Below, in pieces: positions 16,590-26,000 of a stretch of 39,067 nt of DNA; positions within the stretch are counted from its first letter, which is position 1, and the number at the start of each line of letters is the position of its first letter. Below the pieces are notes generated by a model. That model was not told the DNA's origin and made no database searches. It saw only the letters and a program-made list of their open reading frames with translations. Source of the stretch: Bryobacterales bacterium (GTDB taxonomy: Bacteria > Acidobacteriota > Terriglobia > Bryobacterales > UBA6623); the NCBI GenBank assembly GCA_028819255.1, contig JAPPMB010000070.1:10094-49160 (forward strand). Reading direction: 5' to 3'. The position numbers and the translations under genes were made by a program.

Positions 16590-19348
16590 TTCTCCGGCTC
16601 CGCCGTCCCGCAAGGGCGCAGCAGCACCTCGGAGCTCATTCCGTCGCTGCACTGCAGCTGCAGCAGGGTCTCGCCGAAGAGGGAGATGGCCTCGGTCCCC
16701 ACCGGCGCGGTCCGCTCGTCCGGGCACCACGTCCCGCGAAGCGTAAGCCTCAGCGTGTGCTTCCTAGCCTCTTGGAAGGCGAAATGGTTTGAGGCATAGC
16801 TCAGCCCGCGAGCGACGATGTCGTTGTCGAACTGCCATCCGATGTCCGGGACGCTCGCAGCAAGCCATACAGGTTTCGGTTCTTCTTCCCGGCCTGGGTC
16901 TCCTGTCGCGCCTTCCGTCTGGGGCTGGGTCTCCGTTCCATCCACTTCCTGCTCCTGGACGAGCACCGCCGCGGGCTGGTTGACGATTCGCACCAATTCG
17001 TCCGCCGGCGTTTCCGCCAGTTCGTAGAAGGCATAGGCTGTGATGCTCTGCAGAGGGAATCTCACCAAGTGGATCCCGGTGTCGTCCAGCACCTGGTAGT
17101 AGCCTGCGGGGTCGGCTGCCAATGCATCCAGCTTCGCAGCGTCCGTGTCGGCCGGAATCACCACATACTCGTAGCTGTCGCCGTCGGGCTTGATCCCATG
17201 ATTGAGATAGGCCTTGGCGTAGGCCCCCTCGGTCGCCTCATGGTCTTCGGTCATGCTCTCCTGGAGGTTGCGGGAGACCACGAGTCCTGCGGTGCTGGCC
17301 GCCAGGAAGTAGCTGTTTCCGACACTGTCGGTCATCTTCACCGCGGTGCCTGCCTCATGCTCCAGCAAGGTGTCGAGGCCGGTGAGCTGCTCCCCGTTGA
17401 CCTGCGTGGCGGAGTTGGCGTCGTCGAGGTGGGTCTGAAAGAGCGTGGTGTGCGTTTCGTCCGCTTCCGTGCCTCCCGCAATGTGGGTCCCCAGCGCCAG
17501 GACCCGGTCGCCGACGAAGAAATAGCTCTTCCGGGCCCGCAGGTCCGTCGGTGCGGTAAACGGGACAGCCTCCAGGTCTTGCACGAAGAAGCCGTTTTTC
17601 CCCAGACTCACCCCACCGACGAAGGTTCTGGTGTTGTAGTTCCGGTGCGTGTCCCGCTGCACGATCCCTTGCTCCCTGCGTGATGCGCGCACCTGCGATT
17701 CCCTGCGCCGCTCAATGGGGTAGTGGCTCGCGGTCGTCCCCGGCACGTGGTACCAGTCCCAGCCGGTGAACAGGGCCAGTCCGGACCCTGACTCGCTGAC
17801 CGGGTCGCCGGCGCTGAAGACAGTCAGCGAACCGTACGCCCAGTTCTGGCCGAAGTTGTTCTGGCGCGCGTCGAGCGGCCCCTCGTAGTCCCAGAAATAC
17901 TGGCTGAACCCCTTCGCGGTCACCAGCCAGTCGCCGCGGCGGAAGAAGCCCGCCGCGGCGTAGGGCTTGATCCAGGTGCCCGACGGAGGCTCGGCCGCAG
18001 CGATGTTCTGGTCTTGCAGGTCCTTGATCAGTCGATAGATGCCGAGACCCCGGATCGGGATTCCGCGCTGCCCTTCGTAGTAGGGGCTCCGGCGTTCATC
18101 GGAGAAGAAGTAGTCCTGGTCGAAGAACTCGCCGAAGCGGGCCTTCATGTCCATGTCATCCATACCGTCGGAGTGGGCCATGAACGCCATGGCCTTGGAA
18201 ATCGCGCCGGAAACGCCCTCGCCGCTACCGCGGATCAGGCGCCCGCGGAGCGCTGCGGAGGAAATGTACTTCTGCACCATGACCCGGTGGCTGTCCAGGG
18301 CCAGCCTGAGGGCGTCGACGTTCTCGGTCCGGTAGAACGTGGTTCCCTTCAGCAGGTAGAGCAAGCGGGCGAAGGCCTCGAGCGCGAACGGGCTATATGC
18401 GCCAACGTACGCGGCAGCGTGGTGAAACCCCGTGCCATCCGGCTTGATCGTCCCGAAGACACCCGGCTTGATTGCGATGTTGGTGTCGATGACGTGGTAG
18501 AGGATGGCAGCCATCCTGCTCCGCTCGGCGGCATCGTCGACCAGCAGGTAGTACGGCCAGAAATAGTCAGCAAAGAGGCGGACGCCATCCGCGTTGAGAT
18601 GATACTGGCGCTCGACGTCCGCGGGATCAGCGTAGGCAACCGCCGCTTCCTCCCTAGCGACCTGGAAGAACGCCCCGTACATCGTGCCGTGGTTGACCGC
18701 CAGATTGCGGACGACCGCCCGGTACCTTGCCAGCAACTCGGCCTCGGCGAGGGCTTCGCGCATCAGGAAGACAGCCTGGACGTATCCGCCCAATCGAAGG
18801 GACACCTCGGAAAGGTCACCGGACGTTCGGACGAGGCCCTGCTCGAGGGCGTCTGCGCTCGCATTGCCCGCGTGGTCGGGAAGCCAGGCGTCCTCGGTGA
18901 GCCCGCGGCTGTAGCTGTAGTCAAGAATCGAGACGCAGAGCTGCAGGACGGAGGGGTTCCGGTAGTACGGGTTTTCCTCGTCTGAAGTTCCGGGGGTGTG
19001 GTACGCGTACGCCAGTGTCGGCAGGATCCGGTTGAACAGGTCGTGGAAGCCGCGGTTGGCGTCCTCGCGCGCCTCGCGTTCCTCGTCCGTTTCTTCCGCG
19101 TCCCCGCCCGGGTTCGAGACGAAGTAGGCGAGTTCGCCGCGACGCTCGAACGGAAATGAACCGGCGTCGCGGACCGCCCTTCGGAATCTGGTCGAGAGGC
19201 TGTCCTCGAACACCGCCTTCGCAGCGTCGGAGCTCTCGTAGTCGGCGGACTTGAAGAGCAGCAGGCTCTCGTACTTCTCGATCAGATCGTCCAGATTCCC
19301 TGAATTCGCATACAGCGGACTCGCCAGCAGCAGGCACAGCCAGACCAT
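16586..19348 (-). CDS. Polysaccharide lyase family 8 (chondroitin/hyaluronan-type lyase)
   Basis: This exported enzyme of about 920 residues probably cleaves uronic-acid polysaccharides such as chondroitin or hyaluronan by beta-elimination. The start at ATG 19348 gives a signal peptide (MVWLCLLLASPLYANS). The frame stays open 67 codons further upstream, but that part is not protein-like. An alpha-helical toroid is followed by beta-sandwiches. Catalytic landmarks are IKPDGTGFHHAAAYVGAY (His309/His310, Tyr314 or Tyr318), RLIRGSGEG (Arg) and DWYHVPGTTASHYPIE, the W-x-x-x-PGTT hallmark of PL8. The length and the IKPDGT segment are closest to chondroitinase ABC-like members. No sulfatase or other glycosaminoglycan gene is adjacent. 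Degradation of animal-type glycosaminoglycans would fit a host-associated bacterium. Confidence 0.9.
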   Translation of the reverse strand: MVWLCLLLASPLYANSGNLDDLIEKYESLLLFKSADYESSDAAKAVFEDSLSTRFRRAVRDAGSFPFERRGELAYFVSNPGGDAEETDEEREAREDANRGFHDLFNRILPTLAYAYHTPGTSDEENPYYRNPSVLQLCVSILDYSYSRGLTEDAWLPDHAGNASADALEQGLVRTSGDLSEVSLRLGGYVQAVFLMREALAEAELLARYRAVVRNLAVNHGTMYGAFFQVAREEAAVAYADPADVERQYHLNADGVRLFADYFWPYYLLVDDAAERSRMAAILYHVIDTNIAIKPGVFGTIKPDGTGFHHAAAYVGAYSPFALEAFARLLYLLKGTTFYRTENVDALRLALDSHRVMVQKYISSAALRGRLIRGSGEGVSGAISKAMAFMAHSDGMDDMDMKARFGEFFDQDYFFSDERRSPYYEGQRGIPIRGLGIYRLIKDLQDQNIAAAEPPSGTWIKPYAAAGFFRRGDWLVTAKGFSQYFWDYEGPLDARQNNFGQNWAYGSLTVFSAGDPVSESGSGLALFTGWDWYHVPGTTASHYPIERRRESQVRASRREQGIVQRDTHRNYNTRTFVGGVSLGKNGFFVQDLEAVPFTAPTDLRARKSYFFVGDRVLALGTHIAGGTEADETHTTLFQTHLDDANSATQVNGEQLTGLDTLLEHEAGTAVKMTDSVGNSYFLAASTAGLVVSRNLQESMTEDHEATEGAYAKAYLNHGIKPDGDSYEYVVIPADTDAAKLDALAADPAGYYQVLDDTGIHLVRFPLQSITAYAFYELAETPADELVRIVNQPAAVLVQEQEVDGTETQPQTEGATGDPGREEEPKPVWLAASVPDIGWQFDNDIVARGLSYASNHFAFQEARKHTLRLTLRGTWCPDERTAPVGTEAISLFGETLLQLQCSDGMSSEVLLRPCGTAEPEN

Positions 19349-19943
19349 CGGCGCGGAGAATCTCGGCCAGCGGCCCAGCGTGCGAGCCGTGGGTGCTTGG
19401 CCCGCTTTCGGCCGTCGGCGGCGTTCAGGCAGAAACGCGTCACCGTGTTCGGCGTTCCCGCAGAGTGGTCCCACGGAATCGGCGCCCGTGGCCGGCCAGC
19501 TGGGAGATCGGGAGAACCGGTTCAAATCGGCGGATTCAATGTGCGGCACTGGAACACCGGGTGCACGGGTTCAATTGCAACGAGCGTTCCCTTGCACACA
19601 GGAGTATAGAAGAAATCCGGAGCACGCATCGGCAACAGGCTCGCCGCGTCGAGGACGGCACGACGGTCCCGACGAAGCTGTCGCACAGGGTCGCAACCCA
19701 AGTATTCCGAGCGGGCCCTGCGTCACAGGGTTCAACGCGCGGTGCCGCTTGCCGTCCAAATCCGGAAGGATGGCCGGGCGCACGGAATCTGGGAGCTCAA
19801 GTCTCCTGGCCATGGCCTGGTCGGGAATCTGGTCGAGGCCGTCAAGCAGTGGAAGCGGTGTCCCGAAACAAGGGCCGGCGCGCCGGTCAAGGCGGAAGCC
19901 CGGATCGGTTTTCGGTTCAGGCTGCTCCAGGAGCCGGGCCTGC
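19349..19943. other. No clear gene (595 bp)
   Basis: This lies upstream of the PL8 gene, and its promoter is probably here. A short plus-strand frame (about 19742-19830, IRKDGRAHGIWELKSPGHG) faintly resembles RelE/HigB-type toxins, but it has no matching N-terminus and no antitoxin. Confidence 0.4.
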
Positions 19944-20453
19944 TCAGAACTGGTAGCCGACGGCGATTGTCGATCGGATGAACGGGATCCACCCGAGCCG
20001 CACCTCCGGCGACACGAATAGGCGTTTCGTCAGGAATATCCGCACGCCCCCTCCGCCACCGAGATTGAAGCTCGATCCGTACTCCCATTCAAGCCGCTGC
20101 GGATCGGGACCGGAGGGGTACAAGCTGCGGTAGAGGGTGAAGCCGAGTCCGCCCGTCACATACGGGCTGAATCGACTGTCAGGGGCGAAGTGGTACTCGA
20201 CGATGGGATTGAACAGGGTCGCACGCCGTTCGAAGTACTCGAAGCCGAACATGTGGGCGTGCAACACCTCAAGGCCAACTCGCACTCGCGGCCCGAGGGC
20301 AGTGGTCACGGCCCCCCCGGCAAGCCAGGCGTGGGGAGGGGTGTCCTCCAGGCCATACGCGTGACCGCCCAGAACCCGGACATCGCTGTTTGCAGAAGCG
20401 CCCAGCGCGGTCGCGAGCAAGAGGACTGCGAGAGGGACTGCCGCCCGGGGCAT
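19944..20453 (-). CDS. Small outer-membrane beta-barrel protein
   Basis: This 169-residue protein starts at ATG 20453 with a signal peptide (MPRAAVPLAVLLLATALGAS). The mature part alternates short amphipathic strands and turns (RVRVGLEVLHAHMFG, FSPYVTGGLGFTLYRSL, LFVSPEVRLGWIPFIRSTI) and ends GYQF, a C-terminal aromatic outer-membrane signature. The pattern fits an eight-stranded OmpA/OmpW-like barrel. Phrases such as SPYVTGGLG and GGGGGVRIF are common in outer-membrane beta-barrel (OMP_b-brl) domains. It appears monocistronic and there is no clue to a ligand. Confidence 0.82.
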   Translation of the reverse strand: MPRAAVPLAVLLLATALGASANSDVRVLGGHAYGLEDTPPHAWLAGGAVTTALGPRVRVGLEVLHAHMFGFEYFERRATLFNPIVEYHFAPDSRFSPYVTGGLGFTLYRSLYPSGPDPQRLEWEYGSSFNLGGGGGVRIFLTKRLFVSPEVRLGWIPFIRSTIAVGYQF

Positions 20454-21456
20454 GGCAGGCAGTCTAGCAGCGAGTGCAGATACGATCCCTACGGCTCGAG
20501 CGCGGAGTCGGTGTCAGCGGTCACCACGGCGCGCAGATCCGCCAAGCGGGACGCCAGGCAACCTGACGCCCATCTTGACTTCGTGTGCCGTTCAGTTGAG
20601 ATTGCGAACGCTTGCCTGCTTCACACGGACCGCCAGAGGAATCCTGATCGGCAGTGGGATCACCTCTGTCTGAAGCCAAACCTTCCCGCCCTCAAGACGA
20701 CGAAGTTCGCGCCGATCAGCGCAGCGAGTGAACCTGGGACCCAAATCAATGATGGCATTGACTGGTCTATCGCGATGTCTGCGAGGCGCCTGCCGGGCAG
20801 TCCGAGAAGGAAGAACCATCCGCCCAGTTGCCCGACCGATCTCCAGGCTGAAGTCCTCGTGAAGGACTCTGTTCCCCTGCCTGCCATCGGCAGGTTAGTC
20901 GTCGAGTCGGGCTCTGACGCTGACAGTGCATAGCACCAGCGGCTGGGGAAGGGCCGGGGGCAGCTAGGTTCGGGCTCAGTTCGGAGTGAGTCGCCGGGGG
21001 AGTCGCGGCGGTCGGGAGGGACGTTCCCGCGGGGGCGGGATTAGCGGAGCGGGAAGGACAATCCCCGGAGCCTAGACCTTGGGCGCAGTTGAAGGAGGCG
21101 GCTGACGAGCGCCGACGGGGCGATCGGGAGGCTCAAGCGGGAAGAGGGGCCGAGGCGCGACTCGCCGAAATCAAGGCGAAGCAGGGTCGGGGCGGGCAGT
21201 ATCCGCCCCTCGGATCGCCGACGCAGAGGGCGGCGGGCCGGGGACCGAACGGACGGACGACACCAAGCAAGGGCGATGCGCGAGTCTGCGAGTTCCGTAG
21301 CGGCCCGCCAGGACACCCAGTCGCTTGCGGCACAATTGCCGAAATCTGCCAGACTAATGGCTGGAACTCGATGACTCTCGTCTTGGATGCGCAGTGGTGA
21401 TGGGATGGGACTGGAGCGCAGTGCGCCTGTACGCACGGGGAGGAGTCAAGGGCAAC
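20454..21456. other. No gene recognised (about 1 kb)
   Basis: This separates divergent genes. Frames on both strands give Arg-rich translations without domains. A plus-strand frame at 21089-21400 includes a helical, charged stretch (GAEARLAEIKAKQG) but nothing recognisable. The frame directly upstream of the next gene is open to GTG 21394. Confidence 0.5.
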
Positions 21457-21993
21457 ATGGGTTTGACTGCGTACCGGCAGCATGTCCGATCTCTCGCGAT
21501 GAGACGAGACGGTCAGCCCGTCTACAACGCGACCGTCGATCGCACGTCGATCGTCATCGAGAGCCTGCTCTCTAACGCGAGACATAGCGTCGACATCCTG
21601 ACAGGCACTCTCGATCCCAACGTGTACGGACGCGATCCAGTCATCAAGGAGGCGCAGTTCTTCCTGCTGACCTCCCCCGAAAACAGGATCAGAATCATTT
21701 TGGAGGAAGACTCGCCAAGCGTCCGGATGCTGCATCCCCTGCTCGTCGCATTGAAGCGCTTCAAGAACGTCGATGTGAAACTCGCCACCGAAGGCGTCCA
21801 AAGGCGTTACGGGTATCACTTCATTGTGACGGACAACGACAACTACCGATTCGAGAGCGACAAGAGGAAACCTGCGGCAGTCGCTTGCTTCGGACACGCG
21901 GAAGGAGGCGAGAGCCTGAGGACCGCATACGATACTATTTGGGCCCAATGTTCCGGGCTGTCTCGGCCATTGCACGAAGCGCCGATGGCTTAG
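21457..21993 (+). CDS. Hypothetical protein, PLD-like fold suspected, no HKD motif
   Basis: The 178-residue protein starts at ATG 21457, with AGGAG at 21441 and AAGGG at 21448 upstream. GTG 21394 is an alternative start. The sequence reads as a compact alpha/beta protein: a helix (IVIESLLSNARHSVDILTG), a helix leading to a strand (AQFFLLTSPENRIRIILEE), HPLLVALKRFKNVDVKLA, and YGYHFIVTDNDNYRFESD followed by KRKPAAVACFG. The order 'helix, strand, YHF-x-V-x-D, YR-x-E, A-x-A-x-F' is shared with uncharacterised proteins that look like phospholipase-D folds without catalytic HxK motifs. Such proteins are often found among defence genes. Without an HKD motif I infer binding or regulation rather than catalysis. 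No operon partner is visible. Confidence 0.6.
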   Translation: MGLTAYRQHVRSLAMRRDGQPVYNATVDRTSIVIESLLSNARHSVDILTGTLDPNVYGRDPVIKEAQFFLLTSPENRIRIILEEDSPSVRMLHPLLVALKRFKNVDVKLATEGVQRRYGYHFIVTDNDNYRFESDKRKPAAVACFGHAEGGESLRTAYDTIWAQCSGLSRPLHEAPMA

Positions 21994-22028
21994 CCTCTAT
22001 CTGATACCCGTTTGACATCCAGATATCA

Positions 22029-22215
22029 ATGTCGCTATTGCTTGAACTTACATCTCTGGCTGGAATCATTCGCGCGTTCAACATCCCGCACCTCAGGCTG
22101 GGCCAATTCCCGCACTAGGAACGAGTCAGGGAATACGCACGCGAGAAGCTGAAAGAAATCGTCGAGGCGCGGGAGGTTCCTTCCACGGCAGCCCATTCGG
22201 AGAGCTGCAACGCCC
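22029..22215 (+). pseudogene. Unrecognised reading frame broken by TAG
   Basis: From ATG 22029 the frame reads MSLLLELTSLAGIIRAFNIP, then HLRLGQFPH, TAG (22116-22118), and continues ERVREYAREKLKEIVEAR before decaying. The composition on both sides of the stop is protein-like and continuous. I do not recognise the family. Confidence 0.3.
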
Positions 22216-22316
22216 AAATGATCCTAGCAGAGGATCGTACAGGCCGAAGTTCCCCCCGGGGACCAAGTTGGAAGCACTTGATTACAAAGGCGTTTTGGCC
22301 GGATTCGGAGTGCTGT

Positions 22317-22500
22317 TCACTGGGAACGCGTGCCACAGTTCCATGGCTCGCTTCTGCAGCGAAGTGGGACCCGGCACTGGCGGCAGCTGCGGGCTGCTAG
22401 CTCCTGCAGCAGGCTCGAGAAGCTGTGCAGCGGCAGACCGTCTTCGCTCCTGCGACGGTTCTTCTTGCGTTGCAGCTCCTCGCGCTGGCGAGGTGGTCCG
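22317..22500 (-). pseudogene. Possible transposase C-terminal remnant
   Basis: The minus strand reads ELQRKKNRRRSEDGLPLHSF followed by SSLLQELAARSCRQCRVP. A basic linker followed by 'GLPVHSFxTLLxxLAxxxRN' is like the C-terminal end of IS1634-type transposases, as I recall them. No catalytic DDE region and no terminal inverted repeats can be seen. Confidence 0.25.
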
Positions 22501-22923
22501 GGAGTTTCGGACAGTGAGTCAAGGCGGACTTCGCCAGGGCTGGCAGGAGTCAACACGGCGAAGTCCACGTCAGATCTGCCGATCAGTTCGCCGAACCAGT
22601 AGGACCACTGCACCCAACGGTACGCCTTGGAGCCCCCTCGAAGCGGAGGTGTCTGACCATAATGCGCCAAATGTCAAACACTTCACGCAAACAACACGAC
22701 TATCATGGTCGCGACAGGGGGAGAGCGAGGCCGTTCCCAACCAGCAACAAGGATGCAATCCGGGCCTTAGGCATTGGTGTGGCCACGCACCGGCGGACTC
22801 GCTACGACACACGCGAATCGCAGTGATGAGGCACGGCGAGCCCAAGAATCAGGCCCCCGAGGCTGGATGCGGTTCCCAGGGAATCAGGACTTGACTTGTC
22901 GAAATCGTCATCCCGCATCGCAT

Positions 22924-23046
22924 CTAGTCCTCTTCTGCGATACTCTCCCGGACCAAGTCCAAGTATTGCGGACAAGTCCGGATCACAGTCGCGTCCTGTC
23001 GCCGTGGCACAATGTGCCACAACCTATTGTCGTTCTCTCCCCACAT
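22924..23046 (-). pseudogene. Possible gene fragment, family unknown
   Basis: From ATG 23046 the minus strand reads MWGENDNRLWHIVPRRQ, then DATVIRTCPQYLDLVRESIA, and stops at 22924. The same frame is also protein-like just upstream (RWYFVRSLDRALASSKSFL). The balanced composition is unlike the Arg/Pro-rich shadow frames around it. If real, it argues that the protease gene on the other strand does not extend this far upstream. Confidence 0.22.
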
Positions 23047-23075
23047 GGCTCCTGCCACTAGAAACGACTTCGACG

Positions 23076-26000
23076 ATGCCAAAGCCCTGTCGAGGGATCG
23101 GACGAAATACCAGCGCCGGTGATGGAGCAAACCACCAGTTCGCTCAGTTCGTGGTTGAACCTCCGTGTCCAAGGCCCGATGCTCTTGGCGGTCACCGGGC
23201 TGAAGCCCAGCAGCCACATCAGTCGGCTCCCGCCCGGGGGCGGCTTGCAGCGATCCGGCTTCACGCTCGAGCGCTTGTCCTTGCGCTAGTGGTGGCAGCG
23301 TCGGCGAACGGGCAGGCGGTGCGGCCGGAACAGGGTGACGGTGGGTCCGGTCGGGTGACAGCTCCGTTCGTCCGCACGGGGATCGCGATCCATTACGGGC
23401 AAGAACTGCACTACGAGATCATCGACGGCCTAGCCGTCCACGGGGGCGACATGGTCCTCGGCTCGGTCGAGGACGTGGCCGCAGAGCACCAAAGACGGCG
23501 CTCAACGAAGGCCGTGGCGGACTCCCCGCCAGTGCGACGGGACCTCGCGTCGGTCGAGGACGAATTCCTTTGGCCTGACGGAGTCATTCCCTATGTGATC
23601 GAATCGGGCTTTTCTCCAAGGGGACTCAGCGACATCGAAAAAGCGATCCACGAATGGAATTCCAAGACGGTCATCACGCTGGTTCAGAGGACGACGGAGA
23701 CCGACTATGTCCGTTTTCTGCCTACGGGTCTTCGCCCGTCAGAGCCGTATTGTCGTGCGCAGCTGGGGCGGAAAGGCGGAGAGCAGTCGATCTGGCTCCG
23801 AAGGCCCGACGGCTGCGGACTAAGCAGCACGATTCATGAGATCGGACACGCCGTCGGTTTGATGCACGAGCACCAGCGGCATGATCGAGACAAGTACGTC
23901 ACCGTGTCCGAAGCGCTTTCCCATGGGGACAACAGGTCCGCATACCTAGCCGACCGCCAGGGGAGAAGGCCCTACGACTACTCCTCGGTCATGCACTACC
24001 GCCAGTTCGGAACCATCCCCCCTGGGATTCCGGTCAGATCGGAGAGACTGTCGTCGGGAGACATCGACGGGGTCGCCAGGCTGTACGGAACGGTTCCTAC
24101 AGCCACTACGATCACGACGAACCCCGCGGGGCTGCTGATCCTCGTCGACGGGCAAAGCGTCACGACTCCTGCGCAATTTGACTGGAGTCCCGGCAGCACG
24201 CACACCGTGCAAGCAGTCTCCCCTCAGACGGTCGGTGCGGAACGGTTCGTGTTCGGGCGCTGGAGCGATGAAGGCGGTGCCCGGCGCACTCTAACGGCCG
24301 ACGAGGAATCCACATGGTTCGAGGCGAACTACATCGCACAGCGCAGAATCCTGCCGTGCGCCGAAACGCCCGAGGCCGGCGCCGTGACGGTCCGTCCCGA
24401 ATCCCGGGACGGCTTCCACGTGCAGATGCAGCCGGTCGAGGTCGAGGCGAGAAGGGGCGTCTTCAGAAACTTCCTGCAATGGAATCCGATTCCAGATCTG
24501 CCACGGAGCGCGGACAGGCACAGCAGAGGGTCCGCCCCGGGAGCCTCGTCGAATCCCGCGTCAGGCACCACACCGCGGTGGTCTCGCTGGTCCTCGCGTG
24601 ACTCCGAGATCACCGAATTCGCCGCTACATACACCGCGAAGCCCGTTTTCCTGATCGACTCGAACGTCGACGGGATCAGAATTCTCCTGGACGGCGAACC
24701 GAGACGAATCCCGTGGGCATTCCCGGCAGACGTACACCCTGACGGCATTTCGGCGGAAGCACCCGCGATCGTTCCCGAAGAAGCGGACTTCGACGACATC
24801 CGGTATCGCTTCAAGAGCTGGAGCGACGGGGGAGGCCGCGCCCACCGGATCAGGGTGCCCGCGAGCGGCGGCAGGGTCAGTCTCGAGGTCGCGCGGGAGT
24901 ACCGGCTTCGCGTCGCCAGCCGCAACGGCCCGGACGATGCCGGGATCGTCATTTCGCCGCTCTCCGAGGACGGCTTCTATGCCGAAGGCACGCGGGTCCA
25001 AGTCACGGCGAATCCCGAGCCCGGGTGGCGTTTTTCGGGATGGACAGGCGAAGTCTCAGGCTTCGAGCCGGGGCAGACAGTCGTCATGGACGGAGCAAAA
25101 CGGCTGGAAGCCGTTTTCACCAAGAGCGAGCCGGTGCGGCCCGGCGAAAGAAGGAGAGTGACGCTACGAGCGTCGGACCGGTTCCAACTCTACAGCGGCG
25201 GCGAGGGCTACAACGTACTGGTGCCGCCGGACGCCGCGGAGTTGACGGTTCGGTTCCAATCGTCGTCGGCAGAGGAAGTTGACCTGCATGTTCACCGCGG
25301 CGGGAGAGTCAGGCTGGAGCCGGGAGACTCCAACGCAACGCCCGAAGTCCGCGCCGATTTCGCGTCGACCTCTCCGGGAGCCACCGAGACGGTTTCGATC
25401 ACACGCGCATCGGTTCCGCCTTTGGCCAACGACATCTACTTCATCGGCTTCGCCGTTCCTGCAGCGGGAGTGCAGATCGAGGGAACGCTTTCGGTAGAGG
25501 TGCGGCGCAGCGGGATTGTCGCGGCCCGGCCTCCGGCACTCACATTCGTGTCCCCGGCCGGGTCAGACCCGGGTCCGCAGACGGTCCGGCTGGCCCAGGA
25601 GACAACCGGCACGGCCCGGTACAGGGTCGTTTCGAATGCAAGCTGGCTCACGGCCGACCCGCAGGAATGGGCCCGTTCGGGAGACGGCGTGGAAGAGATT
25701 TCCGTCAGAGCGAACACCGCCGGCGTGGCGCCCGGCACTCATGCGAGCTCGCTGACGGTCCTAAAAGCCGACGGCGGCCAGGGGGGGACCACCTGGACCG
25801 AGACGGGCGTCGAGATCCCAGTGGCATTGGCGGTCGTCTACGGCCGCGGCGGCACGTTCACAGGCCAATGGGCGAACGCGGTGACCATCGACAGCCGGCC
25901 GCAAGACGGCGACACCTATGGTGCAGGAGAGGAGATCCGAGTCAGCGTAAGCTTTGCCGATCCCGTCGAGGTGTCCGGGGCTCCGGCACTGGATGTCCGG

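Larger units (their letters stand above)
21994..22895. other. Decayed region
   Basis: About 900 bp contain fragments of reading frames but no intact gene. The recognisable pieces, a plus-strand frame with a stop and a transposase-like tail on the minus strand, are listed separately. Confidence 0.4.

Noticed and set aside
19742..19981. Short plus-strand frame resembling RelE/HigB
   Set aside because: Only one short segment (IWELKSPG) is suggestive. There is no antitoxin, and the frame runs into the antisense of the outer-membrane protein gene.
22896..23075. N-terminal extension of the protease to TTG 22896
   Set aside because: The added 60 residues are not protein-like, the start codon is weak, and a protein-like frame occupies the opposite strand.
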